Shown here: one piece after another, positions 17,117 to 26,631 of the stretch
How the letters are laid out: each line of letters starts with the position of its first letter
Position numbering within the stretch: position 1 is the stretch's first letter
NCBI RefSeq assembly: GCF_000763945.1
Contig: NZ_JQFJ01000002.1
Span: 496,001-560,000 of the forward strand
DNA: 64,000 nucleotides
Direction of reading: 5' to 3'
Source of the DNA: Sphingopyxis sp. MWB1
GTDB lineage: Bacteria; Pseudomonadota; Alphaproteobacteria; Sphingomonadales; Sphingomonadaceae
Position numbers and translations under genes: made by a program
The notes under the pieces: generated by a model
What the model saw: only the letters and a program-made list of their open reading frames with translations
What the model was told of the DNA's origin: nothing
Database searches by the model: none

Positions 17117-19513
17117 TCAATGACGAATCGCGTTTTCGCCTTCTCCGCCCGAGCCAATCCGGGGTGCAGCCGCAATCTCATCAGCCTCGGTCCATTCAAT
17201 GGGTTCGACCGGACTGATCAAAGCCTCGGCCAGAACCTGGTCGACATGGCTGACCGGAATGATCTTCAGCTTCTCCGTGATGTTCGCGGGAATTTCCACC
17301 AGATCCTTCTCATTCTCTTCGGGAATCAGAACGGTAGTAATCCCCCCCCGCAACGCCGCCAACAACTTCTCCTTAAGCCCGCCGATCGCGAGAACACGGC
17401 CGCGCAACGTCACCTCGCCCGTCATCGCAACGTCCTTGCGGACCGCAATGCCCGTAAGCGTCGAGATCATGGCGGTGACCATGCCAATCCCTGCCGAAGG
17501 GCCATCTTTGGGTACAGCACCTTCGGGCAGGTGAATATGAATATCCTTGCGCGCAAACAGGCTGGGACGAATGCCATAAGCTGGTGCGCGAGCCTTCACA
17601 AAGGAAAGCGCCGCCTGCACTGACTCGGTCATCACTTCGCCGAGCTTGCCGGTGGTGCGGACCTGTCCTTTGCCAGCGGCTGTAACGGCCTCGATGGTGA
17701 GAAGTTCGCCCCCCACTTCGGTCCAGGCAAGCCCCGTAACGGCGCCAACCTGATCTTCACGGTCCGAAACTCCATGACGAAATTTACGCACGCCGGAAAA
17801 TTCCGACAGATTGTCTGGCGTGATTGTGACGCTCTCGGCCTTACCCTCAAGGATCTTGCGCAGCGCCTTGCGGGCAAGGCGGGCAATTTCCCGCTCCAGT
17901 GTTCTAACCCCGGCTTCGCGGGTATAATAGCGGATGAGGTCGCGAAGTCCCGCCTCCGTCAGTTCAAATTCGCCTTCCTTGAGCCCATGCGCATCAACCT
18001 GTTTTGCGATCAGGTGACGAGTGGCGATTTCGACCTTTTCATCCTCCGTATAGCCTTCGAGCCGGATGATCTCCATCCGGTCGAGCAAAGGCTGGGGCAG
18101 GTTCAGCGAATTGGCAGTGGTAACAAACATCACATCGCTGAGATCAATGTCGATCTCCAGATAATGATCATTGAACTTGCCGTTCTGCTCGGGATCGAGC
18201 ACCTCAAGCAGCGCCGAGGCGGGGTCGCCCCGGAAATCCTGGCCCAGCTTATCAATCTCGTCGAGCAGGAACAGCGGGTTCATCGCGCCGGCCTTTTTAA
18301 GGTTGCTGACGATCTTGCCAGGAAGCGAGCCGATATAGGTGCGGCGGTGGCCGCGGATTTCGGCCTCGTCGCGCACGCCGCCCAGTGACTGGCGCACGAA
18401 CTGGCGCCCCGTCGCCTTGGCGATCGAACGACCGAGCGAGGTTTTGCCGACGCCCGGCGGGCCGACGAGGCAGAGAATCGGGCCCTTGAGCTTGTTGGTG
18501 CGCGCCTGCACAGCAAGATATTCGACGATCCGGTCCTTGACCTTTTCCAGCGCATAATGGTCGTCGTCGAGGACGCCCTGCGCCTTCGCAATATCCTTTT
18601 TGAGCTTCGACTTCTTGCCCCAGGGCAGGCCCAGCAGCGTATCGAGATAATTGCGCACAACTGTCGCTTCGGCAGACATCGGCGCCATGGCGCGCAGCTT
18701 TTTCAGCTCGGCCTCGGCCTTCGCCTTGGCTTCCTTCGACAATTTGAGCTCGTTGATCTTGGCTTGAAGCTCGGCCAGATCGTCGCCGCCCTCGCCATCG
18801 TCATTGCCAAGCTCGCGCTGGATCGCCTTGAGCTGTTCGTTGAGATAATATTCGCGCTGGCTCTTTTCCATCTGGCGCTTCACGCGACCGCGGATCTTCT
18901 TTTCGACCTGAAGTACGCCGAGTTCGCCCTCCATGAACGCGAAGACCATCTCAAGCCGCTTTGCGGGCTGATCCTCTACCAGTAGCGCCTGCTTGTCGGC
19001 GACTTTGATATTGAGATTGCCGGCGACCGAATCCGCCAATCGTGAGGCATCGTCGATCTGCGACAATTGCACAGCGGTTTCGGCGGGCATTTTCTTGTTC
19101 AGCTTCGCATAGGATTCGAACTGATCGAGCACCGAACGCATCAAGGCAGCGGTATCAACGCTGTCGTCGACGACATCAGCGATGGGATCGACGTGCGCGA
19201 TCACGGCCTTGTCATCCGCTTCCAACGCCGTGAGGCGGGCGCGTTCCTTACCTTCCACGAGCACCCGCACCGTGCCATCGGGCAGCTTCAGAAGCTGAAG
19301 AACCGTGGCAATGACGCCGACATCATAAAGGTCGTCGCGCGCAGGATCATCCTCGCCGGGATCAAGCTGGGCTACGAGGAAAATTTCCTTGCCCGCCTCC
19401 ATCGCCACTTCGAGCGCGGCAACCGAACGGTCCCGGCCAACGAAAAGCGGCACAATCATGTGCGGAAAAACGACAATGTCGCGCAAGGGGAGAAGAGGGT
19501 AAGATTGCGTCAT
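17117..19513 (-). CDS. lon: ATP-dependent Lon protease
   Basis: About 798 residues, normal for LonA. It has an N-terminal substrate-binding domain ([16 protein letters not shown]), a coiled-coil middle ([17 protein letters not shown]), an AAA+ module with Walker [14 protein letters not shown] and Walker B FLLDEIDK, and the protease domain with Ser in [11 protein letters not shown] and Lys in [10 protein letters not shown]. It degrades misfolded and regulatory proteins in the cytoplasm. The second of two adjacent ATGs (19513) has better spacing from AGGAG than the first (19516). A heat-shock-type promoter candidate lies upstream. Confidence 0.97.
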   Translation of the reverse strand: MTQSYPLLPLRDIVVFPHMIVPLFVGRDRSVAALEVAMEAGKEIFLVAQLDPGEDDPARDDLYDVGVIATVLQLLKLPDGTVRVLVEGKERARLTALEADDKAVIAHVDPIADVVDDSVDTAALMRSVLDQFESYAKLNKKMPAETAVQLSQIDDASRLADSVAGNLNIKVADKQALLVEDQPAKRLEMVFAFMEGELGVLQVEKKIRGRVKRQMEKSQREYYLNEQLKAIQRELGNDDGEGGDDLAELQAKINELKLSKEAKAKAEAELKKLRAMAPMSAEATVVRNYLDTLLGLPWGKKSKLKKDIAKAQGVLDDDHYALEKVKDRIVEYLAVQARTNKLKGPILCLVGPPGVGKTSLGRSIAKATGRQFVRQSLGGVRDEAEIRGHRRTYIGSLPGKIVSNLKKAGAMNPLFLLDEIDKLGQDFRGDPASALLEVLDPEQNGKFNDHYLEIDIDLSDVMFVTTANSLNLPQPLLDRMEIIRLEGYTEDEKVEIATRHLIAKQVDAHGLKEGEFELTEAGLRDLIRYYTREAGVRTLEREIARLARKALRKILEGKAESVTITPDNLSEFSGVRKFRHGVSDREDQVGAVTGLAWTEVGGELLTIEAVTAAGKGQVRTTGKLGEVMTESVQAALSFVKARAPAYGIRPSLFARKDIHIHLPEGAVPKDGPSAGIGMVTAMISTLTGIAVRKDVAMTGEVTLRGRVLAIGGLKEKLLAALRGGITTVLIPEENEKDLVEIPANITEKLKIIPVSHVDQVLAEALISPVEPIEWTEADEIAAAPRIGSGGEGENAIRH

Positions 19514-19573
19514 CATGGCTCCTGGGCAACGCGCGGTTGCTGCGCGCCCCTTAACTATAGATCGTCATCGCTA

Positions 19574-19601
19574 ATATGGCGTAACTTGCGCCGGGTTCAA
19601 T
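19574..19601 (-). promoter_or_regulatory. candidate sigma-32 (heat-shock) promoter for lon
   Basis: On the minus strand, ATTGAA is followed after 14 bases by CGCCATAT, seven of eight positions of the E. coli sigma-32 -10 (CCCCATNT) and five of six of its -35 (CTTGAA). It lies about 60 bases upstream of the lon start. Known lon regulation elsewhere makes this plausible; no transcript data are available. Confidence 0.4.
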
Positions 19602-19733
19602 GACAGCGGGATGAATGGCAGCGCAGCACACCATCCCCGGCGGATGACCAGCACGCCCGTGGCTGAACGCCATCATCTGCTACAGCCGGCCGCATCGCTG
19701 GCCTCTTACTGTCCCTCCGGAAGCATTTCGGGG

Positions 19734-20069
19734 TCAAAAGGGCAGCTTGAAACCCGGCGGAAGCGGAAGACCGCTTGTCATTTTGCCCATCTCTTCCTGA
19801 CTGGCGGCGTCAGCTTTCTCGCGCGCATCGTTGAAGGCTGCCGCGAGCAAATCCTCCAGCATTTGCTTTTCCGCCGGTACGATCAGGCTATCCTCAATCG
19901 AGATCCCCTTGATCCGCCCTTTGGCGCTGGCGCGGATCCGGACAAGGCCGCCGCCTGAAACGCCTTCCACCTCGACCGTGTCGAGCTTGGCTTGCGCCTC
20001 CTGCATTTGGGCCTGAACAGTAGCGGCGGCTTCCTGCGCCGCCTTCATCATTTCTTCAATGGACTTCAT
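19734..20069 (-). CDS. YbaB/EbfC family nucleoid-associated protein
   Basis: This 111-residue dimeric DNA-binding protein is almost always encoded beside dnaX. Seen: the N-terminal helix MMKAAQEAAATVQAQMQEAQ, then VEGVSGGGLVRIRASAKG with the conserved glycines, and the C-terminal PLPPGFKLPF typical of the family. Its ATG overlaps the dnaX stop (ATGA). The role in chromosome organisation is known from relatives only. Confidence 0.93.
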   Translation of the reverse strand: MKSIEEMMKAAQEAAATVQAQMQEAQAKLDTVEVEGVSGGGLVRIRASAKGRIKGISIEDSLIVPAEKQMLEDLLAAAFNDAREKADAASQEEMGKMTSGLPLPPGFKLPF

Positions 20070-21802
20070 GGGGCGGACTTATGGCGATTGTCATCGCTTT
20101 CGACAAGCTTTGCATCCGGAAAAGCCGTCAGGGCGGCCTTTACAACGGGTAGCTCGCGAATACGCGCCTCTTCATCGGCGGACTTTGCATCGCGCACCTC
20201 GCCCAGGCTGGGACGCCCCTCGCCCTCCGCAGCGCGTATCTGCCAACGCGAACCCGTCGCTGCGAACAAGGCATCGCCAAGCTCCCGGCTGAAGCTCCCG
20301 TCGAGCGCCGGAACCGCCGTAAATACCAGCAGCCCCGGCTCCAATTGGATAACGCGCAGATGTTCGAACAGCATAACGCCAAGCCGGTGGTGCCCGCCTT
20401 GCTCGAGCAGTTGGTGGATTTGCGCAATGGTAAGCGCGGATGCTGCCTCCGGTGCCTGCTCGCCGGATGGAGGGGTGATAGCGTCTGCACGCGGGGCTAT
20501 CGCTTGCGCGACGGCTGGCCCGTCCTGCCCCTGTGGGACATGGGAAGATGCGGCCCCCAGCATATTTGCCGCGCCGCTATTTTCCAGCAGCTTCGCCAGC
20601 TCGCCCGGATCGGGCATCGAGGCTGCGTAAATCACCCGCAGCAAAAGCATTTCCAGATGCTCGACGGGATTATTGGCGCGCAGCACCTCGTCATGTCCCT
20701 TGAGCAAAAGCTGCCACAAGCGGTTCAAGGGCGCGAAGCCAAGCGCCTGCGCCCAATCGGCGATACGCCCGCGATCCTCTTCGCTCAGCGCGGGGTCGCT
20801 ATGCCGCGCCACTTTGGCAAGGGTGATGGCATGGGTCAGGTCCATCAGACCCCGCACCACAGCCACGGGCTCAATCCCCAGTGCATATTGGGCGCGCACC
20901 AGATCGATGGCGCCGCCCGCATCGCCATCCAGAATGCTCGCCATCAGCCGGGCCGTGGCGGAGCGGTCGGACAGGCCCAGCATGGTTCGCACCTGGTCGG
21001 CGCTGACCTTGCCCCCGCCTTCCAGATCGGCATGGGCAATGGCCTGATCGAGAATCGACAGTCCGTCGCGCACCGATCCTTCGGCGGCATTGGCGATCAG
21101 CCAGATGGCAGGGGCCTCGGCCTCCACACCCTCCTTTTTTAGTATCTCGCCGAAATGATCGAACAATATTTCGGGCGTGATACGCCGCAGGTCAAAGCGC
21201 TGACAGCGCGAGAGCACCGTTACCGGCACCTTGTTCACTTCGGTGGTGGCGAAGAGAAATTTGACGTGCGGCGGCGGCTCTTCCAGCGTCTTGAGCAGTG
21301 CGTTGAAGGCATTGCGCGACAGCATATGCACTTCGTCGATGATATAGATTTTATAGCGCGCCGACACGGCTGCGTAGCGCACCGCCTCGATAATTTCGCG
21401 CACATCATCGACGCCGGTATTGGACGCGGCGTCCATTTCGATGACGTCGATATGCCGCCCCTCGGCAATGGCGCGGCAGGGCTCGCACACGCCGCAAGGA
21501 TCGATGGTGGGCCCGCCTGTTCCGTCGGGGCCGATGCAATTGAGCGCCTTTGCAATCAATCGCGCGGTCGAGGTCTTGCCGACCCCGCGTACCCCGGTCA
21601 TCAAAAAGGCATGGGCCAGCCGGTCGCGGGCAATGGCATTGCCCAGTGTACGAACCATCGCATCCTGCCCGATGAGTTCGGCAAAGGTTTGCGGACGATA
21701 TTTGCGTGCAAGCACCCGATAAGGCCCGGACGATGCCTGCGGGGCGGCTTCGGGCAGATCCATGCCCAGCATCGGGGTTTCATCGGCGTCGGAATCGCTC
21801 AT
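20066..21802 (-). CDS. dnaX: DNA polymerase III subunits gamma/tau
   Basis: This clamp-loader ATPase has 578 residues from ATG 21802 (MSDSDADETP). The frame stays open further upstream, but that stretch would run through the SRP RNA gene and is rejected. Seen: VLARKYRPQTFAELIGQ, Walker A GVRGVGKTSTAR, the four-Cys zinc site between CIGPDG and CEPC, the DEVHML Walker B and SRCQRFDLRRI sensor region, then the tau-specific C-terminal part. It loads the beta clamp and couples polymerase cores. I did not see an obvious A-rich slippery site for making gamma. Confidence 0.95.
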   Translation of the reverse strand: MSDSDADETPMLGMDLPEAAPQASSGPYRVLARKYRPQTFAELIGQDAMVRTLGNAIARDRLAHAFLMTGVRGVGKTSTARLIAKALNCIGPDGTGGPTIDPCGVCEPCRAIAEGRHIDVIEMDAASNTGVDDVREIIEAVRYAAVSARYKIYIIDEVHMLSRNAFNALLKTLEEPPPHVKFLFATTEVNKVPVTVLSRCQRFDLRRITPEILFDHFGEILKKEGVEAEAPAIWLIANAAEGSVRDGLSILDQAIAHADLEGGGKVSADQVRTMLGLSDRSATARLMASILDGDAGGAIDLVRAQYALGIEPVAVVRGLMDLTHAITLAKVARHSDPALSEEDRGRIADWAQALGFAPLNRLWQLLLKGHDEVLRANNPVEHLEMLLLRVIYAASMPDPGELAKLLENSGAANMLGAASSHVPQGQDGPAVAQAIAPRADAITPPSGEQAPEAASALTIAQIHQLLEQGGHHRLGVMLFEHLRVIQLEPGLLVFTAVPALDGSFSRELGDALFAATGSRWQIRAAEGEGRPSLGEVRDAKSADEEARIRELPVVKAALTAFPDAKLVESDDNRHKSAP

Positions 21803-21957
21803 GCGCCCCGTCTTAGGGGCCGAAGCCGTGCTTGTCGAAGGGGGAAAGCTAAAGGCGCACTTTTTTGGCACTTCGCGGCGTTGGCGCCTGCACGCGGCGG
21901 CGCCTCGAACCCGGCAAGCCCTACGGCCGGCGTGACAACGCAGATGGCTCGACTGCG

Positions 21958-22055
21958 AAAGGTGGGAGCCGGAACGACCCGCAGCGAATTCGTTGCGGCT
22001 GCTTCCTTCCGGACCTGACCGGGTTGGCGAAGACTGCGTCCGCCCGACTCCCGCC
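21958..22055 (-). ncRNA. ffs: signal recognition particle RNA, small bacterial (4.5S) type
   Basis: The minus strand over 21997-22020 carries the universally conserved apical element GGTCAGGTCCGGAAGGAAGC followed by AGCC. Flanking sequences pair as a long hairpin: GGCGGGAG near 22055 against CTCCCACC near 21961. The 98-base extent is estimated from these pairing ends. The RNA binds Ffh and guides ribosomes to the membrane. It lies 155 bases upstream of dnaX on the same strand, and TTT follows the 3' stem. Confidence 0.93.
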
Positions 22056-22116
22056 GCGCATATGGCGCCGGGCCTCGCGAATTGCAAGGAGGAGCAGTCC
22101 GCTCCCCCAAACAAGC

Positions 22117-22452
22117 CTATCGCTGCCCCTGCATATTGCGGCTTTCGGGCGGAATATGGACGGTCAGCCCATCAAGCTCTTCCGTCAGAAGGATCTGGCA
22201 CGCGAGGCGACTGGTCCGACGCGCCCCGGCGGCGAGGTCGAGCATATCCTCCTCCTCCTCGCTCGCAGTGGGAAGGCGCGCGAAATCAGCGGATTCGACG
22301 ATGACATGGCAGGTCGAGCAGGCCATCTGCCCCTCGCACGTGCCTTCCAGCGGCATCAGATGTTGCTGCGCCACGTCGAGCAATATCTCGCCTGGCTGCA
22401 CCTCCGCTTCGGTACGGCCCTTGCCATCGGCGTGGATAAAGATGACCCGCAT
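22117..22452 (-). CDS. adrenodoxin-type 2Fe-2S ferredoxin
   Basis: This 111-residue electron carrier starts at ATG 22452 (RVIFIHADGKGRTEAEV). The cluster ligands are TCEGQMACSTCHV (C-x5-C-x2-C) plus the later Cys in SRLACQI, the adrenodoxin/ISC pattern. The start overlaps the cysteine desulfurase stop by one base (TGATG), so the two are co-translated, which fits a role in Fe-S cluster assembly or electron supply to it. A P450-type partner is the alternative, but none is nearby. Confidence 0.92.
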   Translation of the reverse strand: MRVIFIHADGKGRTEAEVQPGEILLDVAQQHLMPLEGTCEGQMACSTCHVIVESADFARLPTASEEEEDMLDLAAGARRTSRLACQILLTEELDGLTVHIPPESRNMQGQR

Positions 22453-23534
22453 CAATTCACTCCTTGCAGCCGCGCCGCTTCCCGGATCGCGGTCAGCCCC
22501 TCGCGCAGCGCTTCCTCGCTGGTATAGCGTCCCCATCCCAGGCGGATGGAAGCGCGCGCTTCGGCTTCGCTGAGCCCCATGGCGCGCAGCACATGGCTGA
22601 CCTTCCCCGAACCGCTGCCACAGGCGCTGCCCAGCGAAAAGGCGATATTTCGCGCATCGGACATGAGGCGCAGGCCATTAACCCCTTCGCGCCGGATATT
22701 GAGATTGCCATGATAGCGCGGATTGTCTGCGCCGTTCAGCGTCCATTGGGGCAGCATGTCCCTCGCCAGCGACCAGAGCCGCTCCACATGCGCGGCATCG
22801 GCCTCCTGACGCTCGGCGGCGAGCGCGGCGGCGGCCCCAAAACCGGCACATAGCGCGGGCGAGACGGTGCCCGAACGCATCCCCTGTTCCTGCGCTCCGC
22901 CGACCATCAGCGGTTCGATATCGACGCCATCCCGGACCCACAGCGCGCCAATCCCCTTGGGCCCATGAATCTTGTGCGCCGAAATCGCGGCAAGATCGGG
23001 CCCCTCGGGAATGGCGATGCGGCCATAGCCCTGCACCGCGTCACAGAGCAGCAAGCTGTTTTTGGCATGAGCAGCAGCGGCAATGTCCGCCACCGGCTGG
23101 ATTGTGCCCACTTCATTGTTAACGAGCATGGCGGCAACGATGCCGCCTTCCGGAACAAGGGCGTCGTCCACGGGCAGGGCGACGCCATCGGCACCAACGG
23201 GAAGGATGGCGGCATTGAGTCGCTCCAGACATTGAAGCGAGGCCGCATGTTCGATGCTGAGCCCAGCGACGCCGCCGGGCATGGCGGCACTGCCCCGGAA
23301 CAAGGCCCAGTTGAGCGCCTCGGTCGCACCCGATGTGAAATAGACGCGCCCGCCCGCGGGCAGCAGCGCAGCGACCTGATCACGCGCAACCTCGACCGCG
23401 GCAGCCGCGGCGCGGCCCGCGCGGTGGGTGCTGGCCGGATTGCCGAACCCTTCCTCATCCCCCAGCCAGCGCAGCATCGCGGCGCGCGCTTCGGGCGCCA
23501 GCGGGGTCGTGGCTTGATAGTCGAGGTAGATCAT
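22452..23534 (-). CDS. cysteine desulfurase (NifS/IscS family)
   Basis: This PLP enzyme of 360 residues takes sulfur from cysteine for Fe-S or thiolation pathways. The start MIYLDYQATTPLAPEA at 23534 is the standard family N-terminus. Seen: GATEALNWAL, the PLP Lys in AISAHKIHGPKGIGALW, and the persulfide Cys in FSLGSACGSGSGKVSHVL. It is somewhat shorter than E. coli IscS (404) and not accompanied by iscU, iscA or hscAB here, so it may serve a housekeeping thiolation route. It is coupled to the ferredoxin gene. Confidence 0.9.
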   Translation of the reverse strand: MIYLDYQATTPLAPEARAAMLRWLGDEEGFGNPASTHRAGRAAAAAVEVARDQVAALLPAGGRVYFTSGATEALNWALFRGSAAMPGGVAGLSIEHAASLQCLERLNAAILPVGADGVALPVDDALVPEGGIVAAMLVNNEVGTIQPVADIAAAAHAKNSLLLCDAVQGYGRIAIPEGPDLAAISAHKIHGPKGIGALWVRDGVDIEPLMVGGAQEQGMRSGTVSPALCAGFGAAAALAAERQEADAAHVERLWSLARDMLPQWTLNGADNPRYHGNLNIRREGVNGLRLMSDARNIAFSLGSACGSGSGKVSHVLRAMGLSEAEARASIRLGWGRYTSEEALREGLTAIREAARLQGVN

Positions 23535-23556
23535 TCCAGCAGCACCATTTCCTGTT

Positions 23557-23639
23557 CCGTTCGCTCCGGACGAGACGGAGACACCCATCGATTTGGCGCC
23601 AGGCGCGACGGGTATCCCGGCTTCGCTCGATGCGAACGG
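23557..23639. repeat. short inverted-repeat element upstream of cysteine desulfurase
   Basis: Perfect eight-base arms CCGTTCGC (23557-23564) and GCGAACGG (23632-23639) enclose about 67 bases containing GGGTATCCCGGCTTCGCTCG. The layout resembles small dispersed palindromic elements of sphingomonads. It occupies most of the 240-base gap between divergent genes. Confidence 0.45.
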
Positions 23640-23777
23640 AGAAAGGCAAATTACCTATTGTTGCGAACGATTCGCAAAAGTTGCAACTTGCCACCCAATT
23701 TCTATATAGGCGGCAACTTCGTCCCGCCACCCCCGCCGATATGGCGGACGGAGGCCGTCCCAAAATAGAGGTGTGCT

Positions 23778-24434
23778 TTGCCCGACGTTATTTTCCCCGG
23801 CCCCGAGGGTCGCATTGAAGGCCGCTTTTCTCCGCCGCCGCGCCCCCGCGCCCCGCTGGCCCTGATCCTTCACCCCCACCCCCAGGGCGGCGGCACGATG
23901 AACGACCGCATCACCCAGGCCATGTATAAAAGTTTTGTGAAGCGCGGCTTTGCCGTTCTGCGCTTCAACTTTCGCGGGGTCGGGCGCAGCCAGGGCACCT
24001 TTGACAACGGGATCGGCGAATTGTCCGATGCCGCGTCCGCGCTCGACTGGGTGCAGTCGATCCATCCCGAGGCGCAAACCACCTGGGTTGCCGGTTTCAG
24101 CTTTGGCGCCTGGATTGGGATGCAGCTTTTGATGCGCCGCCCTGAAATTCGCGGATTCCTGTCGGTCGCCCCGCCCGCCAACATGTATGATTTCAGCTTC
24201 CTCGCCCCCTGCCCCTCCTCGGGCATTTTGGTTGCGGGCGGAGCGGACGAGATTGTTCCGCCGGCGGCAGTGCAAAAGCTGGTCGACAAATTGCGCACGC
24301 AAAAGGGGATCACCATCCACCATGACGAGATTCCGCGCGCCAATCACTTTTTCGAAAATGAGCTCGACCAGTTGATGAAGAGCCTCGACAATTATCTCGA
24401 CATGCGGCTTGCGCCCGACTCGCCAATCCGGTGA
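23778..24434 (+). CDS. alpha/beta hydrolase fold protein
   Basis: This 218-residue serine hydrolase starts at a TTG, with GAGG six bases upstream. The oxyanion segment ILHPHPQGGGTM, FNFRGVGRSQG, the nucleophile elbow GFSFGAWIG, the acid region GGADEIVPP and the His in RANHFFE all match the COG2945-type alpha/beta hydrolases. Family relatives are poorly characterised esterases, so the substrate is unknown. It is divergent from the cysteine desulfurase gene. Confidence 0.88.
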   Translation: MPDVIFPGPEGRIEGRFSPPPRPRAPLALILHPHPQGGGTMNDRITQAMYKSFVKRGFAVLRFNFRGVGRSQGTFDNGIGELSDAASALDWVQSIHPEAQTTWVAGFSFGAWIGMQLLMRRPEIRGFLSVAPPANMYDFSFLAPCPSSGILVAGGADEIVPPAAVQKLVDKLRTQKGITIHHDEIPRANHFFENELDQLMKSLDNYLDMRLAPDSPIR

Positions 24435-24454
24435 TCCGAGGTCGGTGATATCAG

Positions 24455-24550
24455 CGTCATTGCGAGCGTAGCGAAGCAATCTCCAGCTATCGACCGGCAT
24501 GAAAGGCGGCTGGAGATTGCCGCGCCGCCTTCACCCCCCTCGCCATGACG
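24455..24550. repeat. nested palindromic repeat (dispersed alphaproteobacterial type)
   Basis: Inner arms GCAATCTCCAGC (24476-24487) and GCTGGAGATTGC (24509-24520) are a perfect 12-base inverted repeat. Outer arms starting CGTCATTGCGAG (24455) and ending CTCGCCATGACG (24550) pair with one mismatch. The phrase 'cattgcgagcgtagcgaagcaatc' is a well-known dispersed intergenic palindrome. It lies between convergent genes and may also end transcription. Confidence 0.75.
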
Positions 24551-24556
24551 GCGAGT

Positions 24557-24721
24557 CTATTTCACCGGAACCAGCCAGATGGCGACATTAGCAAAAAGTA
24601 TCAGCGCCGCGATCAGCATCAACAGCGCGCGGCGGCGCTCGCCATGACGGAATAGCATCACCGCACCCCCGGCAAGCGCAAGCGCCGCCAGCATGACCAG
24701 AGAAAGCAGCATATCGCCCAT
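24557..24721 (-). CDS. small two-helix membrane protein, unknown function
   Basis: This 54-codon frame starts MGDMLLSLVMLAALALAGG, has a charged turn FRHGERRRALL and a second helix LMLIAALILFANVAIWLV, ending VPVK. The hairpin topology with positive residues in the loop is protein-like, and the codon use matches neighbours. The ribosome-binding site is weak. I do not recognise a family. It sits alone between a palindromic repeat and rpiB, transcribed divergently from rpiB. Confidence 0.6.
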   Translation of the reverse strand: MGDMLLSLVMLAALALAGGAVMLFRHGERRRALLMLIAALILFANVAIWLVPVK

Positions 24722-24868
24722 GCCTGCGCTCTAGGCGCAGCGGGCGGGGTGCGTAAATGGTTTTTGTAACAAAAAGCGGTCGCGGCGGGTTGCAGCTTAT
24801 GGCCAATTGCTCCGCCTTCGCCTAAAGCGCGCTCCATCGATTCCCTTTACGCTACGGGAGACGCGCCG

Positions 24869-25321
24869 ATGCGTATCGCCATTGCCTCCGACCACGCCGC
24901 CCTCGATCTCAAGCCAGCGCTTGCCGACTGGCTGCGCGAACAGGGGCATGAGGTGACCGACCTTGGCCCCGACGGACCCGAAAGCGTGGATTATCCCGAT
25001 TATGGCTATGCCCTCGCGCAAGCCGTCGCCGAAGGCCGCGCCGAACGCGGCGTCGCCCTTTGCGGTTCGGGCATTGGCATCTCCATCTCGGTAAACCGCC
25101 TGCCCGCCTGTCGCTGCGCGCTGGTCAGCGAGCCCCTCTCGGCAAAGCTCGCCCGCGAACATAATGACGCCAATGTCCTTGCCATGGGCGCGCGCCTGAC
25201 GGGCATCGACATGGCCAAGGCCTGCCTTGACGCCTTTCTTTCGACCGATTTCGCCGGCGACCGCCATGTCCGCCGCGTCGACAAGCTTTCCAACCCGCCC
25301 CAGATGGAGACCAGCCGATGA
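24869..25321 (+). CDS. rpiB: ribose 5-phosphate isomerase B
   Basis: This 150-residue enzyme interconverts ribose 5-phosphate and ribulose 5-phosphate. Seen: [17 protein letters not shown] at the N-terminus, [15 protein letters not shown], the catalytic Cys in [15 protein letters not shown], and [11 protein letters not shown], all RpiB/LacAB hallmarks. It overlaps glyA by four bases, so the pair links pentose phosphates and one-carbon units for nucleotide synthesis. GGGAGACGC lies upstream of the start. Confidence 0.95.
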   Translation: MRIAIASDHAALDLKPALADWLREQGHEVTDLGPDGPESVDYPDYGYALAQAVAEGRAERGVALCGSGIGISISVNRLPACRCALVSEPLSAKLAREHNDANVLAMGARLTGIDMAKACLDAFLSTDFAGDRHVRRVDKLSNPPQMETSR

Positions 25322-26625
25322 CCACCGACCTTGCCCCTTCCCCCATTCGTTCGGCCGGTTTCTTTTCCGAAAGCGTGACAACCGCCGATCCCGCGGTTGC
25401 AGCAGCGATGCAGAATGAACTGGAGCGCGAACAGCATCAGATCGAGCTGATTGCTTCTGAAAACATCGTTTCCAAGGCAGTACTGGAAGCACAGGGCAGC
25501 GTTTTCACCAATAAATATGCCGAAGGATATCCCGGACGCCGCTATTATCAGGGCTGCGCGCCGTCGGACGAGGTGGAAACGCTGGCCATTGAGCGGGCTA
25601 AGCAGCTCTTCAACTGCGGCTATGTCAATGTGCAGCCGCATTCGGGCGCGCAGGCCAATGGCGCGGTGATGCTGGCGCTGACCAAGCCGGGCGCGACGAT
25701 CATGGGGATGAGCCTCGACGCGGGGGGGCACCTCACCCATGGTGCGGCTCCGGCCATGTCGGGAAAATGGTATAATGCGGTGCAATATGGCGTGCGCCCC
25801 GACGATCATCTCGTCGATTTCGACCAGGTCGAGGCGCTGGCGAAGGAGCATCGCCCCTCGCTGATCATCGCGGGTGGCTCGGCCTATCCGCGCACGCTGG
25901 ACTTTGCGCGTTTTCGCGCCATTGCCGACGATGTTGGCGCGCTGTTGATGGTCGATATGGCGCATTTTGCGGGCCTCGTCGCGGGCGGCGAGCACCCCTC
26001 CCCGCTCGAACATGCCCATGTCGTCACGACCACCACGCACAAGACCTTGCGCGGACCGCGCGGCGGCATGATCCTGACCAATGACGAGGCGATTGCTAAG
26101 CGTATCAATTCGGCGGTGTTCCCCGGCCTGCAGGGCGGCCCGCTGATGCATGTCATCGCCGCCAAGGCGGTCGCCTTCGGCGAAGCGCTGCGCCCCGAGT
26201 TCAAAGATTATGCGAAAGCCACGATCGCCAATGCGCGGGCGCTAGCGGGTCGCCTGAAAGCGCGGGGCGCCGATGTCGTCGCGGGCGGCACCGACACCCA
26301 CCTGGCGTTGATCGACCTGCGCCCGCTGGGCATTACGGGCCGCGACGCCGACGAAGCGCTGGAACGCAGCGCCATCACCTGCAACAAGAATGGCATTCCC
26401 TTCGACCCCTTGCCGCCGGTGAAGACGAGCGGCATTCGCGTCGGCTCGCCTGCCGGAACGACCCGCGGCTTCGGCGTCGCGGAGTTTGAGGAAATTGGCG
26501 ATATGGTCGCCGATGTACTCGATGCACTTCGCGACAAGGGCGAAGCGGGCGATGCGGCGGTCGAAGCCGATGTTCGCGCCCGTGTGCGGACGCTCTGCGA
26601 ACGTTTCCCAATCTATCAGGGCTAA
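25318..26625 (+). CDS. glyA: serine hydroxymethyltransferase
   Basis: This 435-residue PLP enzyme makes glycine and 5,10-methylenetetrahydrofolate from serine. The PLP Lys lies in [19 protein letters not shown]; other signatures are [35 protein letters not shown] and [17 protein letters not shown]. The start overlaps the rpiB stop (ATGA). It is followed by a small membrane-type ORF and nrdR, an order common in alphaproteobacteria. Confidence 0.97.
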   Translation: MTTDLAPSPIRSAGFFSESVTTADPAVAAAMQNELEREQHQIELIASENIVSKAVLEAQGSVFTNKYAEGYPGRRYYQGCAPSDEVETLAIERAKQLFNCGYVNVQPHSGAQANGAVMLALTKPGATIMGMSLDAGGHLTHGAAPAMSGKWYNAVQYGVRPDDHLVDFDQVEALAKEHRPSLIIAGGSAYPRTLDFARFRAIADDVGALLMVDMAHFAGLVAGGEHPSPLEHAHVVTTTTHKTLRGPRGGMILTNDEAIAKRINSAVFPGLQGGPLMHVIAAKAVAFGEALRPEFKDYAKATIANARALAGRLKARGADVVAGGTDTHLALIDLRPLGITGRDADEALERSAITCNKNGIPFDPLPPVKTSGIRVGSPAGTTRGFGVAEFEEIGDMVADVLDALRDKGEAGDAAVEADVRARVRTLCERFPIYQG

Positions 26626-26631
26626 TCAGAT

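Noticed and set aside
21803..22114. N-terminal extension of the dnaX frame
   Set aside because: The extension runs through the SRP RNA gene and lacks conserved protein sequence; the family start is at 21802.
24722..24868. Possible riboswitch ahead of rpiB-glyA
   Set aside because: I looked for glycine, SAM and SAH aptamer cores and found no convincing conserved elements.
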